The notes under the pieces: model-generated
Told to the model about the DNA's origin: nothing
Seen by the model: only the letters and a program-made list of their open reading frames with translations
Databases searched by the model: none
NCBI GenBank assembly: GCA_036567965.1
Contig: DATCTN010000026.1
Location: forward strand, 124,001 to 188,000
DNA length: 64,000 bases
Direction: 5' to 3'
Source of the DNA: Candidatus Kryptoniota bacterium
GTDB taxonomy: Bacteria; Bacteroidota; Ignavibacteria; Kryptoniales; JAKASW01
Shown: piece after piece, positions 7,781 to 15,851 of the stretch
Position numbering within the stretch: the first letter of the stretch is position 1
Layout: each line of letters starts with the position of its first letter
Program-made: the position numbers and the translations under genes

Positions 7781-8662
7781 TCACTTCCATATCCATGTAT
7801 ATCCCAGAGCGACCGCGACTCCGACATGCACGATCAAAATCGCCAGCATGACGATCGAGAAGGGGAGATGAATGACATGCCAGTAATGAAATACCTGCCT
7901 GAGCTTTTCAAGAGCGAGAATCCGCTGCCTGAGTACGATGCGGTCGTTTGCGACGCGAGCGATTTCGCGTACCGAATTCTCCGGGATGGAATGCTCGCGA
8001 AGAGTCTTCTTAAGCATCTTGACCCGTCTCGCTCTCGAGAAATCTACCGCGAAGAGATATAGGGTCAACCGAATCAATCCCGCTTTCGACTCGTCAAATT
8101 TATGTGTCCCGATACTTTCAATCGAATCGATGACGGAGCTGTCAAGATTGTGTTTTTCCTTTACCGATTGCAGGAGGCGGCTTCTCTCCTCCTCGAGATC
8201 TTTGGCAGTCAGTTCCTGTCCCTCTATATTTTTCGGGATGTGCCTGTAGAAATAGCGGCCGATGAAACCGCTCAGGACGACCGCCGACATGCTCCAGAAC
8301 CCGACAGCCGCAATGCCGCCGAACTTAAAAGTGGTATGGTACAAAACGAGTATGGGTCCCACAAGGCACATAAAGATATGAAATTCGAGATAATCTTTGA
8401 TCTTGCCCAGGTGAGCGAGGCGCCTCACTCTTTTTCTCGACGAGTATATCGCGACACCGATGAAAATCATGGCGGTCCCTATGATACCGTATCCATGACT
8501 CTCGAATCCGCTCGGCTTAAGTTCTTCATACAATGCATGAGTTGGCCTTTCGTCGAGAGGCAAAAGGTAGTACGTATAGTTCTTGATCCAAATCGAGACG
8601 GCGGTCAGTAAACCAACCGACACCAGGAAGATGGTGAAGATCGTATGGGGAAGTTTTTTCAT
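7781..8662 (-). CDS. two-haem transmembrane cytochrome b-like protein
   Basis: This 293-residue integral membrane protein has about five helices (near 8-28, 57-75, 93-111, 117-137 and 262-286). The third helix carries H95 and H109 and the fifth carries H265 and H279. Both pairs are fourteen positions apart, the H-x13-H pattern with which two stacked b-haems are held across a membrane in cytochrome b and ferric-reductase-type proteins. Between helices four and five lies a charged loop of about 115 residues, probably cytoplasmic because RKRVRR after helix two marks the inner side. It is the first gene of the minus-strand redox cluster, so it is a good candidate for the inner-membrane step passing electrons to the periplasmic cytochromes. 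I do not recognise a named family. Confidence 0.7.
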   Translation of the reverse strand: MKKLPHTIFTIFLVSVGLLTAVSIWIKNYTYYLLPLDERPTHALYEELKPSGFESHGYGIIGTAMIFIGVAIYSSRKRVRRLAHLGKIKDYLEFHIFMCLVGPILVLYHTTFKFGGIAAVGFWSMSAVVLSGFIGRYFYRHIPKNIEGQELTAKDLEEERSRLLQSVKEKHNLDSSVIDSIESIGTHKFDESKAGLIRLTLYLFAVDFSRARRVKMLKKTLREHSIPENSVREIARVANDRIVLRQRILALEKLRQVFHYWHVIHLPFSIVMLAILIVHVGVAVALGYTWIWK

Positions 8663-8673
8663 AGATTCAGGGA

Positions 8674-8724
8674 AGGCCGGGGCAGCCCCTGTGGGAGAAT
8701 TGTAAGATTGTAAACGGCCGGCCT
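8674..8724. repeat. GC-rich inverted repeat in the 5' leader of the redox cluster
   Basis: AGGCCGG at 8674-8680 is repeated in inverted form as CCGGCCT at 8718-8724, with 37 bases between. It starts about 12 bases upstream of the cytochrome b ATG and would lie in the leader RNA if transcription starts at the promoter proposed at 8808-8835. It could form a structure that affects translation. Confidence 0.45.
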
Positions 8725-8807
8725 GAGAGATATTTGGAGCGATATGTCAGCAAGAGTTCCTGCTTCAAGTGGTTGGATTAGTAATTGGAGCCTCGTTCAC
8801 AAAGTGC

Positions 8808-8835
8808 AATTTAGTAGACGCCCGCAAAAATTCAA
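8808..8835 (-). promoter_or_regulatory. possible sigma70-like promoter of the redox cluster
   Basis: On the minus strand TTGAAT and TAAATT are separated by 16 bases. The leader to the cytochrome b start would be about 140 bases and would contain the inverted repeat at 8674-8724. This is a pattern match only. Confidence 0.35.
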
Positions 8836-8984
8836 GAGTTTAATGGCTGGGGCAATTAAGTCGGGGCCGAAATATCTGCGTGGCCGTATGTACCGAAAGC
8901 GGCATTCGTGGTTTTGTCGCCGCTGGCACCGTTAGATTGTTCTAGAGAATCATTATATTGAAGACACATTATAAGATTGGGCAG

Positions 8985-10481
8985 ATGATGAAAGTGCTTC
9001 TTGTGTACCCCGGTTACCCCGATACATTCTGGAGTTTCAGACATGCGTTGAAATTTATCTCCAAGAAAGCGGCGTTCCCGCCACTTGGTCTCCTTACTGT
9101 TGCCGCGATGCTTCCTGAGAATTGGGAAAAGAAACTGATCGATCTTAATGTCGAGACGCTGGACGACAAACACATACTATGGGCCGATTATGTTTTTATC
9201 AGCGCTATGTCGGTACAGCGCGAATCATCGAAGGCTATAATTGCCAGGTGCAATAAGCTGGGAAGAAAAGTGGTTGCCGGTGGGCCTCTGTTCACTTCTT
9301 CGCACGACGAGTTCGAAGGGGTCGACCACTTTGTTCTTAACGAGGCCGAACTTACGCTTGCCTCTTTCGTTACCGATCTGCAGGCGGGTGACGCGAAAAA
9401 GATTTATACTTCGACGGATTGGGCTGATGTTTCCCGGACTCCTCCTCCGCTGTGGGACCTGATCAACTTCAAACATTATGCGTCGATGAACGTGCAGTAC
9501 TCGCGCGGCTGTCCATATGACTGCGAGTTCTGCGACATAACCGTTTTATACGGACGCGTACCCCGGACAAAGTCGAAAGAACAGATCGTCACCGAGCTTG
9601 ATAATCTATACGACCACGGATGGCGGGGTCCGGTCTTCTTTGTCGACGATAACTTCATCGGAAATAAAAACAAGTTGAAGCACGAGCTGCTCCCGGAGAT
9701 CATCGAGTGGGAGAAGAAGAGGAACCACCCGTTCTATTTCAACACCGAGGTATCGCTGAACTCTGCGGACGATGACGTGCTGCTGCGGATGATGGTACAG
9801 GCGGGTTTCAATGCCGTGTTCGTAGGAATTGAATCGCCGAACGAGGAGAGCCTGCAAGAATGCAAGAAAATTCCCAACAAGAATCGGAATCTCGCCGAAA
9901 GTGTGAGAAAGATCCAGAAGTTCGGAATGCAGGTTCAGGGCGGTTTCATCGTGGGATTCGACAGCGATCCATCCACGATCTTCGACCGACTCGTGGCGTT
10001 CATACAGGAAACCGGAATTGTCACAGCGATGGTCGGTTTGCTGAACGCGCCGAAAGGCACCCGGCTTTACAAGAGAATGAAGGGTGAGGGAAGACTCATA
10101 TCGCATTTCTCAGGCGACAACACAGATTTTTCGATGAACTTCATACCAAAGATGAGCCGCGAAGCACTCATCAAAGGATACAAGAACATAGTCGGGAAAA
10201 TCTATTCGCCGTCGGAGTATTACGCACGCGTGAAGAAATTCATGAAGGACTTTAAACCTCCCCAGGCGAAGGTGTTCCGTGTGAATTTCGACGACATCAA
10301 GGCACTCTTTAAATCTGCCGTGATCCTGGGAATCTTCAGGAAGGAGCGGGTGTATTACTGGCGGTTATTCTTCTGGTCGCTCTTCACGCGTCCGAAGTTA
10401 TTTCCTCTTGCGATCACCTTTTGCATTTACGGTTTTCACTTCAGAAAAATATTCGAAGATAATATAGCGAGCCTGTCCTAG
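8985..10481 (+). CDS. B12-binding radical SAM protein with DUF4070-like C-terminus
   Basis: The product is 498 residues from the ATG at 8985; a TTG at 8958 would add nine residues with no better ribosome site. The N-terminal part (VLLVYPGYPDTFW, then VAGGPL) looks like a cobalamin-binding Rossmann domain of the MMT/HpnP type. The radical SAM core follows with SRGCPYDCEFCDI, the CxxxCxxC cluster that binds [4Fe-4S] and S-adenosylmethionine. GGFIVGFDSDP is typical of the core, and the C-terminal region resembles DUF4070, which occurs in HpnP-like methylases. It therefore probably modifies a lipid or other poorly reactive carbon, but the substrate is unknown. It stands alone, divergent from the cytochromes and convergent with the GH3 gene. 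The class is secure. Confidence 0.85.
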   Translation: MMKVLLVYPGYPDTFWSFRHALKFISKKAAFPPLGLLTVAAMLPENWEKKLIDLNVETLDDKHILWADYVFISAMSVQRESSKAIIARCNKLGRKVVAGGPLFTSSHDEFEGVDHFVLNEAELTLASFVTDLQAGDAKKIYTSTDWADVSRTPPPLWDLINFKHYASMNVQYSRGCPYDCEFCDITVLYGRVPRTKSKEQIVTELDNLYDHGWRGPVFFVDDNFIGNKNKLKHELLPEIIEWEKKRNHPFYFNTEVSLNSADDDVLLRMMVQAGFNAVFVGIESPNEESLQECKKIPNKNRNLAESVRKIQKFGMQVQGGFIVGFDSDPSTIFDRLVAFIQETGIVTAMVGLLNAPKGTRLYKRMKGEGRLISHFSGDNTDFSMNFIPKMSREALIKGYKNIVGKIYSPSEYYARVKKFMKDFKPPQAKVFRVNFDDIKALFKSAVILGIFRKERVYYWRLFFWSLFTRPKLFPLAITFCIYGFHFRKIFEDNIASLS

Positions 10482-10490
10482 CAGACAGGC
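10471..10490. terminator. hairpin between convergent genes
   Basis: GCCTGTC and GACAGGC form a perfect 7-bp stem with a six-base loop that contains the TAG stop of the radical SAM gene. It lies 13 bp before the stop of the convergent GH3 gene and could serve both directions. No T-run follows, so termination is not certain. Confidence 0.45.
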
Positions 10491-10502
10491 CCGCCTGTAA
10501 TA

Positions 10503-13034
10503 TCACTCCTGAATCGTTCCCTTGAGCTTCAGGTCCCTGCTCGAACTCCCGATCATTATATCGTATTCACCGGGACGTGTTGCCCACGCGTCGGTGGTCA
10601 AGTCATAATGCGCGAAGTCGGCGCGCAAAACCTCGAACCTGACCGTCGTGCTCTCACCGGCCTTTAACGAAACCCTGGCGAATCTCTTCAACTCCTTGAC
10701 CGGTACAGGAGTCGTCGTTCCCGGATCGTGCACGTAGAGCTGGGCAATCTCGACTCCTTCCCGCTTGCCGACGTTCGCGAGTTCAAAAGTCACTTCATAA
10801 TTTCCTGATCCACTACCGCCCATTGGCTCGACTTCCAGATTCTTGTATTCGAAATCCGTGTAAGAAAGTCCGTATCCGAACGGGAAGAGCGGTTTTATGT
10901 TATACTTGTCGAAGTGCCTGTACCCGACGAAGATCCCGTCACTGTAAACTGAGACGCTGTCCTGTTTCCTGTATGAATCGTATGCCGAACAGTCTTTCCA
11001 TTGCATTGGAAATGTCACCGGCAGTTTCCCCGATGGATTGTGATTTCCCAGAAGAACGTCCGCGATCGCGTTGCCCGCTTCGTCACCGCCGAACCATGCC
11101 TCGAGGGCAGCGGGCACGTCACCGATCCATTTATTCATAAGGACCGGTGCACCCGAAATCACAACAACGATCGTATTCTTGTTTGCCCCGCAGACTTTCT
11201 TGATGAGCTCGTCCTGGTCTGCCGGCAGTGCCATGTCGTCCCTGTCGAATCCTTCGGACTCATACTGGCTGGACGTCCCGACAAAGAGGATCGCGACATC
11301 GGATTTTTTCGCGGCCTCAACAGCCTCTTTGACCGGATCTCTTCCGGAGGACTTCATTCCCAGGATTGCAAGAGCTCCCCCTTCGTCCTGGTAATACTCG
11401 AACTTCAAATCGTAGTATTTGTCTTTCTTCAACTCAAGCGAATAAGAACGCGCTATGGGCGGATGGTCCCTCCAGTCGTCGATGACCATTTTTCCGTCAA
11501 CATAGAGCCGGATGCCGTCGTCGCCCATCCCTTGCAGCTGGTAATATCCGTCTTCCTGCACTTTAAGTTTAGTGGTCCATCTCACGGAAAAATGATCCGC
11601 CGGAATTCCCTCAGCCGGAGATCTTCCGGTCCAATTGAAGTGAATCTGCTCGTCGTTTCTGGTAACCTTCGGCGTTCCATTCAATGATTGATTGTCGAAA
11701 TATTCTGCGTGTAACCCGTGGACGTTGGTATTGTCCGGAAGATAAAGGAGCGAGCTGTCGATCGGCTGGACATCTCCGTTGAGTTCGGATCCCTCCGCAA
11801 AGTTAATCTTGATTTTATCGCCGAGTTTGTTCTTTAGCGCCTCGAGCGGACTAACTGAATAAACCGGTGTCACCATCGCACTGCCGCCGCCTTGCGTTCT
11901 TGCCTCCGCGGCATTCGGTCCGATGACAGCGATAGACTTCAACTTGTCGGGATTCAGCGGCAGGATATTGTCCCTGTTCTTGAGCAGAACAATGCCTTCG
12001 ACTGCAGCCTGGTAGGCGACCTTTTGATGTTCAGGAGTATTTATGAGCGTTGAATCGGCGGACCGATTTTCATCGAACAGACCGAGCGTGAACATCACCC
12101 GGAGAATCCGCCTTACCTTTTCGTTTATTGTGCTTTCCTTCACCGTTCCGTCGTGGACCGCATCCGCGAGAGTGCCCGGATTCAGAAACTCGCCGGTCGG
12201 CATCTCCAGGTCCAGACCGCCGTTGGCGGTTGGGATCGTGCTGTGAACCGCGCCCCAGTCGGACATGACGAGGCCGTCGAATTTCCATTCGTCCTTTAGC
12301 TTGTCCTTAAGTATGTAATCGTTCTCGCTGCAGAAGTGGCCGTTAATCTTGTTGTACGCAGACATAACCGCGAGAACTTTTCCTTCTTCGACTGCGGCTT
12401 TGAAAGCTGGGAGGTAGATTTCATTCAGCGTCCGCTTGTCAATCTTCTCGTCGACAAATCCGCGTTCGAATTCCTGATTGTTCGCCGCGAAATGTTTTAC
12501 GGTAGCGGCGACCTTCTCGCTCTGTACACCCTGGATATAGCTCACAGCCATTCTCGATGCGAGGTAGGGGTCCTCGCCGTAGCTCTCGAAGTCTCTTCCG
12601 CCGATCGGCAGCCGCGCGATATTGACGCACGGCCCGAGTATGACGTCCCTTCCTTTTCCCCTCAGCTCTTCTCCGATGGATTTGCCGACACGGTTGATGA
12701 GTGAGGTGTCCCATGATGCTGCCATTGCCATGCCGGCCGGAAATGCGGTTGATCTTCCCCACCTGACGCCGAGCGGTCCATCCGACATTTTCAGTTCGGG
12801 AATTCCGAGGCGTTCGTTGGGCTTCGTCGCGAACCCGGTACCTCCAAGCATCGATAGCTTCTCGTCCATCGTCATTCTTCCCAGAAGATCTTCAACACGT
12901 TGATCTACCGGTAGGTTCGGATTTTTATAAACTGGCACAGTAGACCCCTGCGGTCTTGGTCCTGCACCCGACGTCAAGAGAGATATAGCCGCTGCAAAGA
13001 CCACTACAATTGAATCCGGAAGAAATCTGTTCAT
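10503..13034 (-). CDS. secreted beta-glucosidase, GH3 family with PA14 domain
   Basis: The product is 843 residues from the ATG at 13034, which has an AAAGGAAAG ribosome site; a GTG at 13049 is less likely. A signal peptide is visible (NRFLPDSIVVVFAAAISLL). The GH3 N-terminal domain holds KHFAANNQE and VMSDWGA with the catalytic aspartate (about residue 259 in this numbering). The second GH3 domain contains a PA14-type insertion (HGLHAEYFDNQSLNG to about LAILGMKSSG). The acid/base glutamate is probably in YESEGFDRDD. A fibronectin III-like C-terminus (FELANVGKREGVEIAQLYV) closes the protein. Such enzymes release glucose or other sugars from the non-reducing ends of beta-glucosides, and the PA14 lobe shapes the substrate pocket. 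The exact specificity (glucosidase, xylosidase, other) cannot be read here. Confidence 0.9.
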   Translation of the reverse strand: MNRFLPDSIVVVFAAAISLLTSGAGPRPQGSTVPVYKNPNLPVDQRVEDLLGRMTMDEKLSMLGGTGFATKPNERLGIPELKMSDGPLGVRWGRSTAFPAGMAMAASWDTSLINRVGKSIGEELRGKGRDVILGPCVNIARLPIGGRDFESYGEDPYLASRMAVSYIQGVQSEKVAATVKHFAANNQEFERGFVDEKIDKRTLNEIYLPAFKAAVEEGKVLAVMSAYNKINGHFCSENDYILKDKLKDEWKFDGLVMSDWGAVHSTIPTANGGLDLEMPTGEFLNPGTLADAVHDGTVKESTINEKVRRILRVMFTLGLFDENRSADSTLINTPEHQKVAYQAAVEGIVLLKNRDNILPLNPDKLKSIAVIGPNAAEARTQGGGSAMVTPVYSVSPLEALKNKLGDKIKINFAEGSELNGDVQPIDSSLLYLPDNTNVHGLHAEYFDNQSLNGTPKVTRNDEQIHFNWTGRSPAEGIPADHFSVRWTTKLKVQEDGYYQLQGMGDDGIRLYVDGKMVIDDWRDHPPIARSYSLELKKDKYYDLKFEYYQDEGGALAILGMKSSGRDPVKEAVEAAKKSDVAILFVGTSSQYESEGFDRDDMALPADQDELIKKVCGANKNTIVVVISGAPVLMNKWIGDVPAALEAWFGGDEAGNAIADVLLGNHNPSGKLPVTFPMQWKDCSAYDSYRKQDSVSVYSDGIFVGYRHFDKYNIKPLFPFGYGLSYTDFEYKNLEVEPMGGSGSGNYEVTFELANVGKREGVEIAQLYVHDPGTTTPVPVKELKRFARVSLKAGESTTVRFEVLRADFAHYDLTTDAWATRPGEYDIMIGSSSRDLKLKGTIQE

Positions 13035-13167
13035 GCTCTTTCCTTTCACAGATATTGTTCAAAGTTCGATACTGACCTGAGATTTTTCGATTCTGTATTT
13101 TAGACAAGCTTCAATTATCATTGTTCAGAGAATCCAGTTGAAATATACGAGACAAGCCTGAAAGATG

Positions 13168-13195
13168 TTGATTTTGATGGAATCCTGACTATCTT
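13168..13195 (+). promoter_or_regulatory. possible sigma70-like promoter
   Basis: TTGATT and TATCTT are separated by 16 bases, and the -10 element ends 22 bases before the TTG start of the HEGGH membrane protein gene. It would give a very short leader. Confidence 0.35.
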
Positions 13196-13217
13196 TTTAT
13201 GTTAAGAAACAAATCCC

Positions 13218-13772
13218 TTGAACAAATTCATAATTATTATACTTGACGTCATCGTGGTCGCAATAGTGGCATACTTTAGCTGGTTTCTTGCCACAGACTA
13301 CCAGACCTTCCAGGGAAGATTTCATTTGCCGTTCGTGCTGTGGGTGATCGACACTGTCGATCTTTTCATACATGAGGGCGGACACTTCTTTTTCGGATTC
13401 ATGGGGAGAATGATTTACTTCATGGGCGGGTCGTTGATGCAGATTGTCCTCCCGTCTCTTGCGGTCTGGGTCTTCCTTAAATCCGGATACCGCACGCTCA
13501 TCGCTACATTATACTGGCTCGGCCAGAATCTTGTAAATGTTTCCGTGTACATCGGCGACGCTCCATATAAAAGGCTCCCGCTCATTTCGGACAGCGCGAT
13601 ACACGACTGGAACTGGATCTTTAACCAAGCGGGAATGATGAACGAGGCCGGGACGATCTCAGGAATTGTTCTCGTTCTGGGAATTATTTCCTGTTGCGGA
13701 GCCGTGGTGACCGCGCTGTTCTTCCTCGAGGCCGATGTCCGTGCTGCCTTCTCCGCGGAAGAGAATGATTAA
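13218..13772 (+). CDS. putative membrane zinc metalloprotease (HEGGH, M50-like)
   Basis: This 184-residue membrane protein starts with a TTG, the only start that keeps the first helix (about residues 3-24). It carries H52-E53-G54-G55-H56 inside a hydrophobic segment, matching the HExxH zinc signature and its position in site-2/M50-type membrane proteases. Further hydrophobic segments lie near 65-90, 97-112 and 148-172. The length is short for RseP-type enzymes and there is no PDZ domain. The third ligand is not clear; an aspartate in VYIGDA could serve. It overlaps the Dabb gene by eight bases. The protease call is inferred from the motif and topology, and a non-enzymatic membrane protein remains possible. 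Confidence 0.55.
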   Translation: MNKFIIIILDVIVVAIVAYFSWFLATDYQTFQGRFHLPFVLWVIDTVDLFIHEGGHFFFGFMGRMIYFMGGSLMQIVLPSLAVWVFLKSGYRTLIATLYWLGQNLVNVSVYIGDAPYKRLPLISDSAIHDWNWIFNQAGMMNEAGTISGIVLVLGIISCCGAVVTALFFLEADVRAAFSAEEND

Positions 13773-14055
13773 GCACGTGGTGTTTTTCAAATTCCATCCG
13801 GGCACGCCGGATGAAGAAAAGTCGAAAATGGAAAACGGGTTGAGAAATCTTCGGTCACACATCCCCGAGATAAAGAATTTCGAATTGGGAAAAGATGTTG
13901 TTCATTCAGAGCGATCGTTCGACTTCGCGCTGATCGGTACGTTCGACGACCTGGAGTCGCTGAAGAAATACGCTGCGCACCCCGAACATCAGAAAGTTTT
14001 GAAACTTATCAACCGGATCTGCGGTAGTATCAAATCGGTGGACTTTGAAACTTAA
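13765..14055 (+). CDS. Dabb (stress-responsive A/B barrel) domain protein
   Basis: This is a 96-residue single-domain protein. The ATG at 13765 overlaps the previous stop (ATGATTAA) and yields the classic beginning MIKHVVFFKF of the dimeric alpha/beta-barrel family. Other family features are LRSHIPEIKNFELGKD, SFDFALIGTFDDLESL and YAAHPEHQ. Members include plant stress proteins and small bacterial enzymes or binding proteins; most bacterial copies have no known function. Translational coupling with the HEGGH membrane protein suggests they are made together, but no shared function is known. Confidence 0.85.
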   Translation: MIKHVVFFKFHPGTPDEEKSKMENGLRNLRSHIPEIKNFELGKDVVHSERSFDFALIGTFDDLESLKKYAAHPEHQKVLKLINRICGSIKSVDFET

Positions 14056-14097
14056 CAAACGGATGGTCTCAAGTCATATGGAGGGAACCGGTTAAGA

Positions 14098-15012
14098 ATG
14101 TCTGAAGTAATCTTAGAGACTGCGGGATTGAGCAAGAAATTCGGGAGCCGCTGGGCTGTGAAGGATCTCAACCTTCGCGTGAACGCCGGCGATGTATTCG
14201 GTTTCCTCGGACCAAATGGCGCGGGGAAGAGTACGACGATAAGGATGATTCTCACTCTGCTTGAACCGACATCGGGAAATGTGAAAATATTCGGGACCGA
14301 AGTGAGACGCAGCAGGGAGTTCGTCCTCTCGAGGGTGTGCGGAATTGTAGAGAAACCAGATTTCTACCTTTACCTCTCCGCTTACAGGAATCTGGAGATC
14401 CTCGGCTCGCTCACGCGCAAGGTCACAAAGGATGAGATTCATAACGCGCTTGAAATCGTCGGACTGAAATCGAGGGCGAAGGATCGGGTAAAAACATTTT
14501 CACACGGTATGAAGCAGAGACTCGGCATCGCGCAGGCCATCCTGACGAAACCGGAGCTAGTGATACTTGACGAGCCGACATCGGGACTCGACCCGCAGGG
14601 AATGAAGGAAGTGCGGGACCTCGTCCGCACTCTCTCGAAGGATCATGGGACAACGATACTTCTCTCCTCACATCTCCTTACCGAAGTCGAGGCGGTTGCA
14701 AACAGGATGGCTGTATTGAATCACGGAGAACTTGTTGCGCAGGGTGATGTCTCGGAGCTACTCAACGGTGACAGGACTTATTACTCCATTACGGCGACTC
14801 CGCGGGAGAAAGCGCTGGAGATCCTGCGGAAGCTCGATTGGGTCGAGGTGGCGCAGGCTGATGCCGCGATCGACGTCCACATCGATTCATCCCGTGCAGC
14901 CGAATTAAATAGAATTCTCGTCACGGGCGGTGTGGAAGTCTCTTCGTTTGCAGCCAGGCGGACGCTCGAAGATTATTTCCTGAAAATTACGGAAGGAGCG
15001 TCCGAGGTATGA
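14098..15012 (+). CDS. ABC-2 type exporter, ATP-binding subunit
   Basis: This 304-residue ATPase belongs to the CcmA/BcrA group. Walker A is GPNGAGKST, the signature region is FSHGMKQRLGIAQA (a variant of LSGGQ), and Walker B is LVILDEPTSGLDP, followed by the H-loop in LLSSHLL. The last 90 residues form the usual C-terminal extension of this group. It couples ATP hydrolysis to the permease encoded next, whose ATG overlaps its stop as ATGA. A GGAGGG ribosome site lies upstream. The substrate (drug, lipid, peptide) cannot be told. Confidence 0.9.
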   Translation: MSEVILETAGLSKKFGSRWAVKDLNLRVNAGDVFGFLGPNGAGKSTTIRMILTLLEPTSGNVKIFGTEVRRSREFVLSRVCGIVEKPDFYLYLSAYRNLEILGSLTRKVTKDEIHNALEIVGLKSRAKDRVKTFSHGMKQRLGIAQAILTKPELVILDEPTSGLDPQGMKEVRDLVRTLSKDHGTTILLSSHLLTEVEAVANRMAVLNHGELVAQGDVSELLNGDRTYYSITATPREKALEILRKLDWVEVAQADAAIDVHIDSSRAAELNRILVTGGVEVSSFAARRTLEDYFLKITEGASEV

Positions 15013-15851
15013 GTCTATTTGGAATTGAGCTTTTCAAGACATTCAGGCGCTGGCGTACGTATATCGGATTTGCCGCGGTCGCGGGGGCGGTGATCCTTCT
15101 CGAGGTAATCCTGAAATTGAACCAGGCGAAAATGGCTCACGGCTTCGCTGGCGAACTCAACGGCGATTTCATGGTCTCCGGAAATATCCTCAACGTCTGG
15201 GTAATCACCGCGCTGATCATGAACTCATTATATGTGCACGTCCCGTTTCTGATCACACTCGTCGCCGGCGATATGGTGTCGTCCGAATACACGTCGGGGA
15301 CGATCAGGTTTCTCCTTATACGTCCGCCTTCGAGGTCGAAAATTATCTTCACGAAGTACCTCGCTATGCTCTTTTACACCGCTGCCCTCATCGTTTTTCT
15401 CGCGGCTCTGTGCGTCGGGATCGGGCTCGCGTTTTTTGGAAGCGGTGACATGATCAGATTCCAGACCGGAATCCCGCACGTCGTCATCCTACAGGAACAT
15501 CTCGCGGTGTCGAGGACAATGCTCGCTTTCCTGTCGGCGATCCTCTCGATGTCCGTAGTTGGATCTCTTGCATTCCTGTTTTCGACACTCGTCGACAACT
15601 CGATCGGCCCGATTATCGGCTCGATGGCGATAGTGGTGGTCTTCTTTGTGCTGGGCAACCTTCCGTTTGATTTTGTCGATGCCATCAAGCCGTACCTGTT
15701 CACAACCTACATGAATATCTGGCAGCTGTTTCTCGATGATCCAATTAACTGGGGCGAGATATCAAAATACACGCTGGCTCTTCTCGGTCACGACGTTTTA
15801 TTTTTCGGCGTCGCGTATTTGGTTTTCGTCAGAAAGGATATAAAAAGTTGA
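15009..15851 (+). CDS. ABC-2 family permease
   Basis: This 280-residue membrane protein has about six helices, including FAAVAGAVILLEVILKL, TAALIVFLAALCVGIGLAFF and VVVFFVLGNLPF. The segment GDMVSSEYTSGTIRFLLIRP is the hallmark of ABC-2 permeases related to NatB/CcmB-type transporters. It partners with the ATPase encoded immediately upstream (4-bp overlap) in the inner membrane. Its own stop overlaps the TTG start of the LolA-like gene, so the three genes are probably translated together and the exporter may handle an envelope component. Confidence 0.85.
   Translation: MSLFGIELFKTFRRWRTYIGFAAVAGAVILLEVILKLNQAKMAHGFAGELNGDFMVSGNILNVWVITALIMNSLYVHVPFLITLVAGDMVSSEYTSGTIRFLLIRPPSRSKIIFTKYLAMLFYTAALIVFLAALCVGIGLAFFGSGDMIRFQTGIPHVVILQEHLAVSRTMLAFLSAILSMSVVGSLAFLFSTLVDNSIGPIIGSMAIVVVFFVLGNLPFDFVDAIKPYLFTTYMNIWQLFLDDPINWGEISKYTLALLGHDVLFFGVAYLVFVRKDIKS

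Larger units (their letters stand above)
8663..8984. other. divergent intergenic region (322 bp)
   Basis: This gap separates the divergent redox cluster and the radical SAM gene. No convincing coding sequence is seen. It holds a GC-rich inverted repeat near the cytochrome b start (8674-8724), a possible minus-strand promoter (8808-8835), and an AT-rich stretch near 8940-8980 just before the radical SAM gene. Confidence 0.6.
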
